Shown here: positions 34,229-45,414 of the stretch, in pieces
Layout: the number at the start of each line of letters is the position of its first letter
Position numbering within the stretch: position 1 is the stretch's first letter
Assembly (NCBI GenBank): GCA_022828595.1
Contig: JAKGHH010000006.1
Span: 17,728,499 to 17,792,498, forward strand
DNA from: Nelumbo lutea
Lineage: Eukaryota; Streptophyta; Magnoliopsida; Proteales; Nelumbonaceae
Length of the DNA: 64,000 bases
Direction of reading: 5' to 3'
Translations under genes and position numbers: made by a program
Notes under the pieces: generated by a model
Databases searched by the model: none
What the model saw: the letters and a program-made list of their open reading frames with translations, nothing else
Told to the model about the DNA's origin: nothing

Positions 34229-34294
34229 ATCCGGGGAATCGAACCCCGGTCAGTACCGTGGGAGGGTACTATGATACCACTACACCAGATGCGC
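34224..34294 (-). tRNA. tRNA-Gly (CCC)
   Basis: A 71-nt cloverleaf on the minus strand: acceptor GCGCATC/GATGCGC with discriminator A, D-arm GGTGTAGTGGTA, anticodon stem GTACC/GGTAC with loop CTCCCAC (anticodon CCC), and T-arm CCGGG-GTTCGATT-CCCGG. The internal Pol III A box (TGGTGTAGTGG) and B box (GGTTCGATTCC) are intact. No intron. The first 16-17 bases are duplicated just downstream (34212-34228), and a T run lies about 50 nt downstream. Confidence 0.93.
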
Positions 34295-34419
34295 CAGCTT
34301 TTACTTGTAGATTTTTTTTGTTGATTAAAGTTATTGGGAGAAGGAAGAACCCCGGATGTTGATCTCAAAGGTACGACAGAAAACTTTGATGGCTAGCGTA
34401 CGTAGGGTTGAAGGCATGG

Positions 34420-34582
34420 TTCAAAGCATCGATATCGGCAGATGTGTATCAATGCTTTATTCAATGTGTTTTTATTTTTTAATTTCATTTTTATAATTAT
34501 TTTTTTATTATTTAAAAAATAAAATAATAGGTTACTGAAAACACCATTAAATAGATGTATCATATTGAAATTTTGAACCTTA
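34420..34582. mobile_element. TATCGATA-type element, copy 3
   Basis: Ends GGTTCAAAGCATCGATATCG and GAAATTTTGAACCTT are inverted. The interior is nearly all A and T. Short member of the family seen at 27612 and 33940. Confidence 0.5.
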
Positions 34583-34800
34583 AGAAGTTACAAATTTTTC
34601 ATAGCTAATTAGTATATGTATATATATCTATACTATTTATCAAAGGGCGAATGAGAAGGTATTGGCTTTTGGAATTTTTCTTTACTAATATACCTCTCCT
34701 CTTGAATTTAATTCATCTCCATTAAAATGATAAAAAATATAAGTAAAAGAATACCATTAAGTACATTCAATTACCTCTCATTAAGTCTCACATTTAAGCA

Positions 34801-35241
34801 GTTGTTTGGCATCGTTGTCATTTCCTGGAGCAACGGCGCCACTTCAGCGCCACAATGGAAAAAAACGGTTCTCCAAGAAACGAGCATTTGTTTGGAACCG
34901 TTTTTTCATAAAAAACAGTGCTCCAAGCCATGCCTCAGAAATCGGGAAGCCATGGCTTGGAGCAATACCGAATTTGGCGTTTCCTGGAGCTGTAGCTCAT
35001 TGCTACCAATAGGGCAGTGATGTGGCATTGATGTGGCACTGGACAATGGGTACCAGTGTTGAAAGCATTTCCTGGAGCATTGGTACCAAACAAAAAAAGT
35101 TGTTGCTCCAGGAAACGTCCTACTTGGCAAAAACAATTCCAAACAAAAATAAAAACATTGTTTTCTTAGCAGCACTGTTTTCTGAACCACACATCAGAAA
35201 ACGGTGCTGCAATTGCAGCATCGATGCCAAACATATACTAA
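34801..35241. mobile_element. MITE family GTTTGGCATC, copy 3
   Basis: Ends GTTGTTTGGCATCGTTG and CATCGATGCCAAACATATAC are inverted. The interior has the inverted pair CTCCAAGCCATGCC / GCCATGGCTTGGAG. It lies inside the Helitron candidate. Confidence 0.72.
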
Positions 35242-35976
35242 GTCTTTAAATAATCACATTCTTTCTCATTGAATCCAACATTTATACTTTGGTTTACTAT
35301 CATTAAATTCCACTAATAAATTCATACACAACAATTATTAATGAAATAAAATTTTATATTTTTAAAATAAACCTAGAAATGAATTCATATTTTCCATCTA
35401 GGTCAAATGGATAATTTCATTATGTCAAATAAATAATACAAATCTAGAAATATAAAAATACAAAAATATAGAAAAAATTAAATTTTAAAAAATTGGACAC
35501 ATTTCTATTTTTATATATTTGTCATATTAAAAAATAAGTATGATAAAATAAACATAATTTTATTAATGATGGACATCAAATATATAACTTAAAACCGATG
35601 GGAAATTAAACCATCTTCCTATCTACGGGGTGGATTAATGGTTCAACCTTTCAGGCAAATAGGTTAACCCATGATGTATAATTAAAAATAATTTTAAAAT
35701 AAAATAGTACAAAAAAATGAAACAATTTTGGGCACATCTATTATATTATATACTAATAATATAAGCAAAAACAAGTATGATAAACAATAATTATTTTATC
35801 AATGATATAAATGAAATGCAAAAATTAAAACCAGTTTGAACATGAAACCAATTCCATATCTAGATGGTAGGTAGGTCAATGGTCTAACGTTCCAGTTCAA
35901 ATGGGTCAATCAATGATGTCATAACTAAGTAACGGATATTAAATATATATATATATATATAAATATAAATATATCT

Positions 35977-36342
35977 AAACTCAAAGAAAAATATAAGCTT
36001 TGTATAAAGCATTTTGATATAGTTCTATTGTTATGTATTCACCATATTAAACAAAAATAAATGTGAAAATAAGAATTACTTTTATCGATGATGAAAATGG
36101 ATCAATCTATGATGTCATAACTAAGTATTAATTAACGAATATTATATATATAAATATATAAACTCAAAGAAAAATGTAAGCTTTGTATAAAGCATTTTGA
36201 TACAGTTCTATTGTTATATATTCACCATATTAAACAAAAATAAATGTGAAAATAAAAATTACTTTTATGGATGATGAAAATGGAATACATGATTTAAAAT
36301 CAACCGGAAAAGCAAAATGGTTTTCCATCCAAGTAGTGGGTT
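35977..36342. repeat. 183-bp tandem duplication
   Basis: AAACTCAAAGAAAAAT starts at 35977 and again at 36160, and the following text (AAGCTTTGTATAAAGCATTT, CACCATATTAAACAAAAATA, GATGATGAAAATGGA) repeats with the same spacing, giving a 183-bp period. Confidence 0.85.
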
Positions 36343-38064
36343 AGTAGTTAAACTATCCATGTCAAATGGATCAACACATGATGTTATTATTAAATAATAA
36401 AATACATAAAATTCTAAAATTGTAAAAAATTATTGATAATTTTGAATACATTCTATAATATTATATATTTACCTTATAAGAAAGTGTGATTAATGAGAAC
36501 TATTCTCATTAACGATAGAAATGAGATAAAAATTAGGATAAAAAAATAAAGAGCATTAATGTCTAACACATGACCCGACTAACCATGTCAAATGGTTCAA
36601 TAATTTAATAATACTTGCATAAATATTATATATAAGTAATTGATTTTACCACAATATTAAAAACCAATGTTCAAACAATATATTGGAATTGCATTTCCTC
36701 TTGGTAATAAGTAACTTTTAGTATCTCATAAATTCAATAATAAAATATAAAAATATAGAATTTTTATAAATTTTATAAAAAAAAAATTGAATATACATGA
36801 ATATTATATATTCCTCATACTAAAACAAAATTATGTTTGCAAAAAAATGAGAAATATTGTTAATAAATATAGAAATGGCTAAAGTACAAAGAAAAAAAAT
36901 TAATTAATGTTTAGTCATAGTCCATTTTCTTTGTTAAATAGGTTAACAGTTTAACCAGTAAGGTCATTTGGCTACTAATTATTATCATCATCATTTGATA
37001 CTGTCACGCGCAAAAATAAATGTGAAAATAAGAATTATTTTTATCGATGATGAAAATGTGATACATGATTTAAAATCAACTGAAAAAAGGAAAATTTGGT
37101 TTTTCCATCCAAGTGGTGGGTTAGTGGTTCAACTATCCATGTCAAATGGATCAACACATGATGTTATTATTACATAATAAAATACATAAAATTCTAGAAA
37201 ATGGAGTTGGTAGATAATTTTGGGTACATTTATAATATTATTTATTCATCATATAAAAAAAAGTGTGTTTAATGAGAATTATTTTCATTAATAATAGAAA
37301 TGGTATAAAAATTTGTATAAAAATAAAGAGCATTAATGTCTAACACATGACCCAACTAAACATGTCAAATGGTTCAATCAAGGTATATTCGAATTCGATT
37401 CAATTCAAAGATCTAATTGGATTTCATAAATATTGATTCAAATATGAGTCTAATCAAGATGTTGGATATCCAAATATGATATGATCCAATTTAATTTAAA
37501 AAACTAATAAATTATTAAAAGAAAAAGAAAATATAATAGTTGAAATAAAGAAAAACAAAAAATATAAGCATTTGTTTGAACTATTTTCATCATATAATAA
37601 GTTTACAAAAATGTAATATAAATAACATATTTATAAATAAATAAACAAAATGTTATATATATATATATATATATATATAAATTATATATATAAATAATTA
37701 ATTTGACCATAATATTTAAAACCAATATTCAAACAATATATTAGAATTGCATTTCCTCTTGGTAATGAGTAATTTTTATTAGCTCATAAATTAAGTAATT
37801 AAAAATAAATATATAGAATTTTTTATAAATTTTATAGAAAATTTTGAACATGCATTAACATTACATATTTTTCATATTAAATAAAAATATGTTTGAAAAA
37901 TAAGAATTATTATTAGTAAAGATAGAAATGACTTAAATACAAAGAAAACAATGAAATAATGTCTTAATCATAGTCCATTTTCCCGGTTAAATAGGTTAAT
38001 GGTTCAACAGGTAAGGTCTTTTGGTTGTTGATTGTTATCACCATCACATTTGATATTGTCACGT
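36241..38064. repeat. Large tandem duplication inside the Helitron candidate
   Basis: 36241-37016 and 37017-38064 are colinear copies with a first-offset of 776 bp. Shared blocks include TCAACACATGATGTTATTAT, AAAGAGCATTAATGTCTAAC, TTGCATTTCCTCTTGGTAAT and TTAAATAGGTTAA. The second copy has about 270 bp extra (about 37378-37650). Copy 1 ends in a decayed Helitron-like end and copy 2 in the true end. Confidence 0.82.
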
Positions 38065-38085
38065 GCAACACACGTACACTTTTAC

Positions 38086-38091
<6 letters not shown>

Positions 38092-38123
<32 letters not shown>
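38092..38123. repeat. (TA)n microsatellite
   Basis: Pure TA run directly after the Helitron 3' end. Similar runs occur at 10453-10480, 13700-13733 and about 37653-37680. Confidence 0.9.
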
Positions 38124-38125
<2 letters not shown>

Positions 38126-38514
38126 TAGTAATGAAGCACGTGCATTGCATGTAAGGAAATGCTCTCGATCCTCTCGATCTTAATTTATTGAATTTTCAAT
38201 GTATCATATTTAAAATAAAATTTGAAAGTTAAGAAAAATAAAGTTTCAATGGTTATATTTCATATTTCTATGCAAATTATATAAAACTAAAAAGAAAATA
38301 AGTGCAATGTCTTCTATGATAACATATTTCTCTACTTATTTGCAATACTGCTTAACTTTTGAAGGTTGCCAATCTTCTTCATTCTCTTTCAATCTTGATC
38401 CTTTTCAATTTTTTGCCTTGAATTAGTTGATGTCTTCTATCCATGTTGTTGTTGAGTTACCTATTTTGATCATGTTAGTTGTTACAAATTTGTAGAGCTA
38501 CGACCAATGTTTCT
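38124..38514. other. No gene seen
   Basis: AT-rich sequence between the TA run and the copia C LTR. GAAGCACGTGCATTGCATG near 38132 resembles the sort of hairpin found near Helitron ends, but no valid terminus accompanies it. Confidence 0.5.
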
Positions 38515-38849
38515 TGAAAGAATTTTGGGAGCCAAAAAGTTCACTCTTTTTCAGTGTTATCTTGTGATATATATACAAGTTCGATGGAGTCTCTTGCTCC
38601 TAATTTCATACAAAACTTTCTAAATCAAAAACTTCCTAAAAGCAACTTTCTATAACGAAAAAGACTTCCTAAAACTGCTAACTATCCAAAAAGAATATGT
38701 ACAGAAAATATACAGAATATCTTCCTAAAAAACAAAGCTGCTAAAAACAACACTTCTAAAAACAAAGCTTCCTAGAAAATATACAGATTTTCTATGAAAT
38801 TTCTTAACTAAAATAGGTGAAGAGGATCTCCTAGGAATCTCGCCCAATA
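38515..38849 (-). mobile_element. 3' LTR of copia C
   Basis: 335 bp. On the minus strand it starts TATTGGGCGAG after the polypurine tract and ends ATTCTTTCA. It is rich in short repeats (ACTTCCTAAA, CTAAAAACAA) and contains AGATAACACTGAAAAAGAG. Confidence 0.9.
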
Positions 38850-38916
38850 CTCCCCCTCAAGTTGGTGCATGAGGATTACGAATGCTCAACTTGGGAAGGG
38901 AAAGATCAAACTGCTT

Positions 38917-41900
38917 CTATCCGAGAGCCTTCATGAAAATGTCGGCAAGTTGTTCATCGGTACGTACGTAAGAAGGCGCAATGGTGCCAGATTGGAGCTC
39001 ATTATGAATGAAATGACAATAAACTTCAATATGTTTGGTTTGCTCATGGAAGACAGGGTTCGCAACAATGTGCAGAGCAGCTTGATTATCACAAAACAAG
39101 CGTATAGGTTGCGGGTGAGATATACCCAAAGACGACAACAGACCTTTGAGCCACTTCAACTCACAACTGGTAGTATCCATTGATTGGTATTCAGCCTCGG
39201 CAGAGGAACGGGAGACAGTATGTTGTTTCTTAGTCTTCCAGGAGATGGGGGAATGTCCCAACATGACAAAATACCCAGTAAGAGAGCAACGAGTTAAAGG
39301 ACAACTCGCCCAGTTGGAATCACAATAGGCATACAATTGCAGATCACTATCAGAGTGCAAAAATATCCCTTGACCAGGATGTCCTTTCAGATAATGAACA
39401 ACACACAATGCCGCAACCCAATGATCCACACGAGGACACTGCATGAATTGAGTCAGGACATGGATGCAATAACTGAGCTCCGACCATGTAATGGTTAAAT
39501 AAATCAAACGGCCCACAAAACGGCGATATCGTTCAAGATCATCCAGGAGCGCGCCATTAGCAAGGGCAAGTTTATGATTCTGAGCAATAGGAAAGTGAGT
39601 AGGTTTGGACCCCAATAAGCCAGTTTTTGTAATAATATCAAGTGCATATTTCCTTTGACAAATAAATATCCCAGATGGTCCGCGAGCCACTTCAATGCCC
39701 AAAAAATATTTAAGAACACCCAAATCCCTCATGTGAGAACAACGGTGCATGTACTGTTTAAATTTGAGTATGAACTTTGGGTTACTCCCACCAACAATCA
39801 AGTCATCAACATAAACCAAGACATGCAAGATAAGCCCATTCTTGTGATATATAAATAAGGAATAATGAAAATAGGACTGAGCAAATCCAAAGGTTTTCAA
39901 GGCAGCAGCTAATTTAGAAAACCAATTCCAGGGAGCTTGCCATAGACCATACAAAGATTTCTGGAGTTTGCATACCTTTCTAGTCCCAAAGGCCAAAAAT
40001 CTTGGAGGAAGTTTCATATAGACCTCCTCATGAAGATCATTGTGCAGAAAAGCATTGTGGACATCCATCTGATGCAATTCCTAATTTTGGGCCACATCAA
40101 CTGCTAAGAAGTTTCGAACTGTGACCATTTTGGCCACAGGGGCAAAGGTCTCGTTGTAATCAAGACCTTCAACTTGAGTGTTGCCCAAGACTATCAATCG
40201 TGCTTTAAATCTTTCAATGGAGCCATTAGAGTTATACTTGATTTTGTAGACCCATTTACATCCGATTGCCTTTTTCCCAGGTGAGAGGTCTTCCAAGGTC
40301 CATGTCCCATTGTCTTCCAAAGCCTGTATCTCTTGGCGCATAGCCTCGCGCCATCGAGCATCAGTTATTACCTCAGAGAAACGAGTAGGTTCTCGGCCTG
40401 CAGTAACAGCTGTCAAGAAATGTCTGTGTTTCACAGAAAAATTATCATATGTTACATAATGAGCTATGGGATAAGGAGTACCTGAGGACTGAAATGATAT
40501 AGGACAAACAGCTGAGGGGTATAAATGATGAGCAGAGTGTGTGACAAAGTCCTATAAATAGCTAGAGGTGCACTTTTCTCGATGTCCATAGCCTAATAAC
40601 TCCATGGTAGGCTGAGGAGTAGTTTGAGTTTCATTATTCCTGTAATCTGTATGGCTCATTGTCTCATCAAAAGGACCTACCTCAACATCGTTACCCATGT
40701 TCTAACGTCTTTCTTCATCCATTGTGTCACTCCCCCTCACTTCTATATAGGGTGAATCAGATACCATGTCAGGAAGAGTGGTCATAGAGTTCGGTGGTTG
40801 GACAGTCAAAGGCAACACAACATTTTCCGTGGCTATGGGAGAATTAGTTACTAAGGGTTGATGTTCTGGAGTGGCAAAAGGAAACTCGGCCTCACTAAAC
40901 ACCACATTTCGTGAGACGAAGTATTCACCGGACTCAAGATCGTATAATTTCCATCCCTTTTTTTCCAAAAGGGTACCCAACAAAGATACCTACTCCTAGC
41001 GGCGAATTTGTCATGGTCTCGAGTATGTGAGAAACACAAACAACCAAAAACTCTGAGATGTTTATAAGACGGACTTTGTCCAAACAACATCTTGTAAGGT
41101 GTTTTACCACTAAGAAGGGTCGAAGATGTCTGGTTAATCAAGTACCCTACAGTCAAAACACACTCACCCTAGAAATTGATAGGAAGATGTGCTTGAAACC
41201 TAAGTGCTCTGGCCACATTCAAGATATGACGATGTTTCCTCTCCACATGACCATTTTGTTGTGGTGTTCCAACACAAAATTTTGAAATAAAATTCCTTAC
41301 TCGTCAAAATATGATTTCAAGGATTTAAAACTCTGTTCCATTATCACTCCTCACCACCTTAACCTTCTTATTAAATTGTCGTTCAATCATTGCACAAAAA
41401 TTTTTGAATGTTCGACCAACTTCACTCTTTTCAGCCAGCAAATATATCCAAACCGCTCGAGAAAAATCATCAACAATTGTCAGAAAATATACAACACCAC
41501 AAAATGCAAGTACTCTATAAGCACCCCATAAGTCATAATGAATCAACGCAAAACAATTAGTCACTTTTTTGCCACTTTGAATAAAAACACCTCTACTTTG
41601 CTTTGCCTTCAAACAAACATCACAGGCTTTATTCTTATTACTATTACTAATATTAAGAAGCAAGCTAACTGTTTGATAAGAAGGGTGTCCCAATCTATGA
41701 TGCCATAAATCACATGACCCAACTCTATTTGTCTTGTAAGCACGAACTGGCGCCACACCCTTGAAGACATAGACCCCATCAAGTTGTTCACCCGCACCAA
41801 TCAGACTCCTCGAGACGCAGCCTTGTATCGCACACAACTTATTAGTAAATGTCACAATACAATCACCCACTAACAATAAATTACAACTGAGTTTTCAGAC

Positions 41901-42203
41901 ATGTAATACATGCAACAATTTAAAATTATTTCCAAGTACAACAGTGCCTTCTTTCACATCCTTGGTGTACGCACCGTTGGGTAACCCAATAGGACAAGGT
42001 GCAACAACATAGGTGTCAGTGAGCATATTTAAATTCCCTGTCATGTGATGTGACACCCCAGAGTCAATAATCCATTTAGTGGAGTATTTCTTACCAGAGA
42101 GTTTTTCATTAGTCCCAGTTTTGTAAGCATTAAGCACGCTTACAAGAGTCTGCCATTGCTCGTCATTAAGCCCGCTCAGTTCAATTCGATCTCTATCAGT
42201 CAC
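38917..42203 (-). pseudogene. Copia C pol (broken in several frames)
   Basis: Read on the minus strand. Protease: WIIDSGVSHHMTG (about 42100). GAG-pre-integrase: LWHHRLGHPSYQTV and CDVCLKAKQSR. Integrase: LIHYDLWGAY, VDDFSRAVWIYLL, VVRSDNGTEF. A degraded link follows (41156-40702: TSSTLLSGKTPYKMLFG, SYKHLRVFGCLCF). RT: GCKWVYKIKYNSNGSIERFK, ETFAPVAKMVTVR, LHQMDVHNAFLHNDLHEEVY, YVDD (about 39800). RNase H: YCDSNWASCPLTRCSLTGY, SSAEAEYQSM, FCDNQAALHI. The RT/RNase H part (40077-38917) is open for 386 codons and has the YVDD centre. It is cut from the RT N-terminus by one TAG at 40080-40078, where related elements have Trp. Integrase and link regions are split by stops and frameshifts. Confidence 0.92.
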
Positions 42204-42302
42204 AGCAGCATTAGGATCTATCTCATGCCCCGTTGATGACTGAGCAGCATGAGCTTTTTCCGTACCCTGGCCATGTCCACCAGAGGATCCTCCCCCTCTT
42301 CC

Positions 42303-43220
42303 TCATCCTGCTCCACGCCCGACTGACGTACCGTGGGGTCTGTCTCCCCACCATTCAAGGTATCCAATCAATTGGAAGCAATTCTTTGCTTCATGGCTAG
42401 ATCGACCACAATTGTTACACACAATTGATTTGTATTTTTGAAGCGGCTTTACTGTCTCGCGATATCTACGAGGCTTGTGCTGCAAAACCAACAGCATCTG
42501 CCCGTTCCTCCCTACCTCGTGCCAGCGATTGATGTCGATCTTCTTGTATGATCATTGAGTAAACTTTGTTCATATTTGGAATTAGCTCCATACTCAATAT
42601 GTTGGAACGCACAGTTCCAAATATATCATCGTCCAAACCCATCAAAAATTGATGGATTTTCTCTTCTTCTCTTTCTTTAACTAACACAGCTGCCGCTCCA
42701 CACTTACACCCACATGTACACACAGGCACCTTAGAGTAGCTTCCTAATTCGTCCCACATTACCTTCAATTTTTCCTAATGTGCAACCACAGTCTCTCCAT
42801 GTTGCTTGCAGTTAGCAAGCTCAGATTTAATCTAATAAATCCGTGGTTCGTTGCCGATTGATAATCATTCCTTCAAATCATCCCAAAGTTCTTTTACCGT
42901 CTCCATATATGTGATAGTTGAACTGATGGATCGACGGTATTGAAAACCCAAGCAACCAACATTGAGTTCACAATCCACCAAAGATCCATCTCCGGAGCAT
43001 CGTTCTCTAGCTTTGTGACCTTGCCTTCGATGAAACCGATCTTGTTTTTGGCACAAAAAGCAGTTCTCACCGCTTTTGCCCATTCGTCGTAGTTATTTTC
43101 TCTCAAGACCACTAGACTGATAATAATTCCAGGATTATCTGAGGGATGCAAATAGAAAGGAGAGGACGGTCCAATAAACTTACTCGAGCTCTCACTATTC
43201 TTGTCATTGTTGGCAGCCAT
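42303..43220 (-). pseudogene. Copia C gag (broken)
   Basis: ATG at 43220. N-terminus: SPFYLHPSDNPG, NNYDEWAKAVRTAFCAKNKI, GFIEGKV, which is the plant copia gag signature (xxNYxxWxxAMxxALxxKNKxxFIxG). A frame change follows near 42900. The next part includes HQFLMGLDDDIFGTVRSNIL (about 42640) and a zinc knuckle CNNCGRSSHEAKNCFQLIGY (about 42415). Stops and shifts prevent translation as one protein. Confidence 0.88.
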
Positions 43221-43264
43221 GGTGATCGATCAACAAGATTTGTTTGAGGTTGGGTAGATCTCCA

Positions 43265-43282
43265 GGTTCTGCTCTGATACCA
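43265..43282 (-). other. Primer binding site of copia C
   Basis: TGGTATCAGAGCAGAACC on the minus strand follows the LTR end CTTTCA without a gap. Complementary to initiator tRNA-Met. Confidence 0.9.
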
Positions 43283-43600
43283 TGAAAGAATTTTGGGAGC
43301 CAGAAAGTTCAATCTTTTTTCAGTGTTATCTTGTGGAATATATACAAGTTCGATGAAGCCTCTTGCTCCTAATTTCATACAAAATTTCTAAATCAAAAAC
43401 TTCCTAAAAGCAACTTTCTATAACCAAAAGGACTTCCTAAAACTGCTAACTATCCAAAAAGAATATGTGCAGAAAATATATAGAATATCTTCCTAAAAAA
43501 CAAAGCTCCTAAAAACAAAGCTTCCTAGAAAATATACAGATTTCCTTTCTAAAAAACAACACTTCTGTGAAATTTATTGCCTAAAACAGGTGAAGAGGAT
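43283..43600 (-). mobile_element. 5' LTR of copia C (outer end lost)
   Basis: 318 bp similar to the 3' LTR throughout; the sequence corresponding to its first 22 bp is absent at 43600. Neighbouring DNA carries ATTGTATTAGTATTAAATTA twice (43601 and about 43728), which may be linked to the loss. Confidence 0.88.
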
Positions 43601-43969
43601 ATTGTATTAGTATTAAATTAATATTTCCTTTTATATCTACTCATATGATGAAGAGGTATACCTTTCTTTTTACCTCTTTTAGACAAGTTATGAACTTATC
43701 ACATTTTCCCTGCAATATGATATGAATTGTATTAGTATTAAATTAATGTGTAGTATTAATATTGATTAATAACAAAATCTTTACCTCTTTTTGAAGCTTT
43801 ACAAATTTTGAGACCGAACATCTAATTATCTCAACAGTTTCTTCAAATAATGTGACAATACACTTCCTAGTGTCATCTGATATGTTGATTCTGAGCATAT
43901 ATCTGTGTTGATATGATTTGGTTACTAATAATAATTTCTTAATATATTATTATTAATTGAAGGTCCAAG

Positions 43970-44482
43970 GGAAGGCAATGTTCAGAGCAAAGGGAGATGG
44001 TCCCGACAAGGTTACGAATGGAGTTTGGGTGAAGCTGACCTACAGTGACGCCGAAGTGGTTCATGGCCTCGACGATAAGGGGATGGAAGGGAAGGCGCAG
44101 CCCGACAACAAACTGCTCCTAGAATATCACGATCTCGTCCGGACCGTGCTCCCAAGGAAAGTCGCTCGAGGGTAAAATACAAGTATACTCCCCAGGAAGG
44201 TTGTACTAGGCGATAAGGGACCAAAGCCTCTCAGGCATCATAGTGGAAGGTCCGAACTTATCTGGCACCCGACCTCGATGGGAGGTGGATGCCAAACTAC
44301 CCATGGTGACTCGGCCTACGGTCTCAAACTCGAGCTCTTCCTCGAGCTCTACCTCGGTCCCCACCTCGGACTCACTATGGCTGTTGGGGGCAGTAGTCGT
44401 AGAACCAGCATCGGACCCCCCAAGAGACTATCTAAACTACCCGAGCTAGACATCGAAACAAAGAAGGCTGAGGACTCACCAG
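43970..44482 (-). pseudogene. Gypsy (Tat-type) antisense ORF, N-terminal half
   Basis: On the minus strand it starts MSSSGSLDSL (44471). After one frameshift it reads a Glu-rich stretch, then PERLWSLIA-YNLPGEY and EIVIF-EQFVVGLRLPFHP, followed by NHFGVTVGQLHPNSI. This matches the plant protein family named Transposase_28 / putative gypsy-type transposon (x-IPxx-x-LPG ... F-x-GLRLPxHP ... LGxxxxQLxPN). In Tat elements such an ORF lies antisense between pol and the 3' LTR. It has stops (TAG where Gln or Tyr is expected at two sites) and its C-terminal half is cut off at about 43963. Its role in the element is unknown. Confidence 0.8.
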
Positions 44483-45018
44483 AAAAAGCTACCGGACTAC
44501 GAAAATTGACGTGAGTTGACAGCCTTGGACACGAGCTCAAGAAACGAATGCTGAAGGATGGCAAAGGAAAGTGACCAGGGGCCCCCACTATTTATAGCCA
44601 CTGTACTCGCGCATCAACGACCAAGATCGAAACCATCCAATGGCTCCCCGCGAAACCAGCTACCCACGCCCAAGGAAAAGTCAATTTGGCACGCATTTTT
44701 TACGTTCAAAATTTTGAAATCGTTTACGCACATGAGCTACATGTAACCGGGATTGACCCCTAGCCGAACCAAGCTGACCCTGGTTGAGCCAAGAACACAA
44801 GCAGGTCAAACCGAAGAAGTTCCAACCCAAGGCCAAAGTGTCCCGAGGCAAATCCACCAATCATCTCATGAACTCCCCACCCCGAGTCAGGACCCCGGGC
44901 ATGGGGAGTGGGGGTCAATTGATGGAGGGAGATTTGACCTGATCCCTTGGCCATGCGACACATGGAAGCAACCAAGAGTGACTTGGTAGAAGCACCAGCT
45001 CGGCATGGCAACGGGCCC

Positions 45019-45135
45019 ACAACCCGAGCTCCGAGAAAAAGAGTCCCGAGCTCCCCCAAAGGAGGAACCTACAACCCGAGCTCCGAGCTAAAGAGTCCCG
45101 AGCTCCTCAAAAGGAGGAACCTACAACTCGAGCTC
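45019..45135 (+). repeat. 52-bp tandem repeat in gypsy LTR
   Basis: ACAACCCGAGCTCCGAG begins at 45019 and 45071, and a third partial unit (ACAACTCGAGCTCT) at 45123. The unit contains two GAGCTC palindromes. Confidence 0.88.
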
Positions 45136-45414
45136 TCCCTTCGAGGTCCTGAGCCCTACAAGGAGCACAAAAGGCAAAAAACCCAAACTGCCCCAAGGGC
45201 AATTCGGGCCACACTTCTATCCGAACTCAAGACCACCTCGCACACCACTTCGTCTCCAAGTTGCCTGACTGAACAACTGTACCTAACACCCAGGAAGACA
45301 GTATACAGAGGCGACACACCTGACTGATTAGGGGTCCGACACATGATAGCTGCCCGCCAATAGCCACCTGCCATCGCCATCTCAGGCGTGAGAGACGGCC
45401 CTGACAAGGAACAA

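Larger units (their letters stand above)
34625..38088 (+). mobile_element. Non-autonomous Helitron candidate
   Basis: The 5' end is TCTATACTATTTATC, preceded by A. The 3' end is CTAG at 38085-38088, followed by T. A hairpin ACGTG-CAACA-CACGT lies at 38061-38075, nine bases before CTAG. These are the structural marks of plant Helitrons, which insert between A and T without target duplication. The length is 3464 bp. No Rep/helicase frame is present, so it depends on another element. The interior is AT-rich and made of diverged tandem copies, including a decayed second end (GATACTGTCACGCGCAA) at about 36997. It carries the MITE at 34801. Confidence 0.65.
38515..43600 (-). mobile_element. Copia family C element, near full length
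   Basis: A 5.09 kb minus-strand copia with LTRs at 43283-43600 (5') and 38515-38849 (3'), primer site, gag, protease, integrase, RT, RNase H and polypurine tract (minus-strand CTTGAGGGGGAG at about 38850-38861). The LTRs are clearly similar but differ by several substitutions and indels, so insertion is not recent. The 5' LTR lacks its outer 22 bp, and flanks TTTCT and ATTGT do not match, so no target duplication can be shown. Confidence 0.93.

Noticed and set aside
38124..38160. GAAGCACGTGCATTGCATG as a second Helitron end
   Set aside because: No TC start or CTRR end in the right place next to it; the hairpin alone is not enough.
38869..39328. Plus-strand frames over 60-100 codons
   Set aside because: Shadows of the copia C RNase H region on the minus strand.
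44243..44514. Plus-strand open frames (68-78 codons, Ser-rich)
   Set aside because: They are the complement of the gypsy antisense ORF, whose family motifs are on the minus strand.
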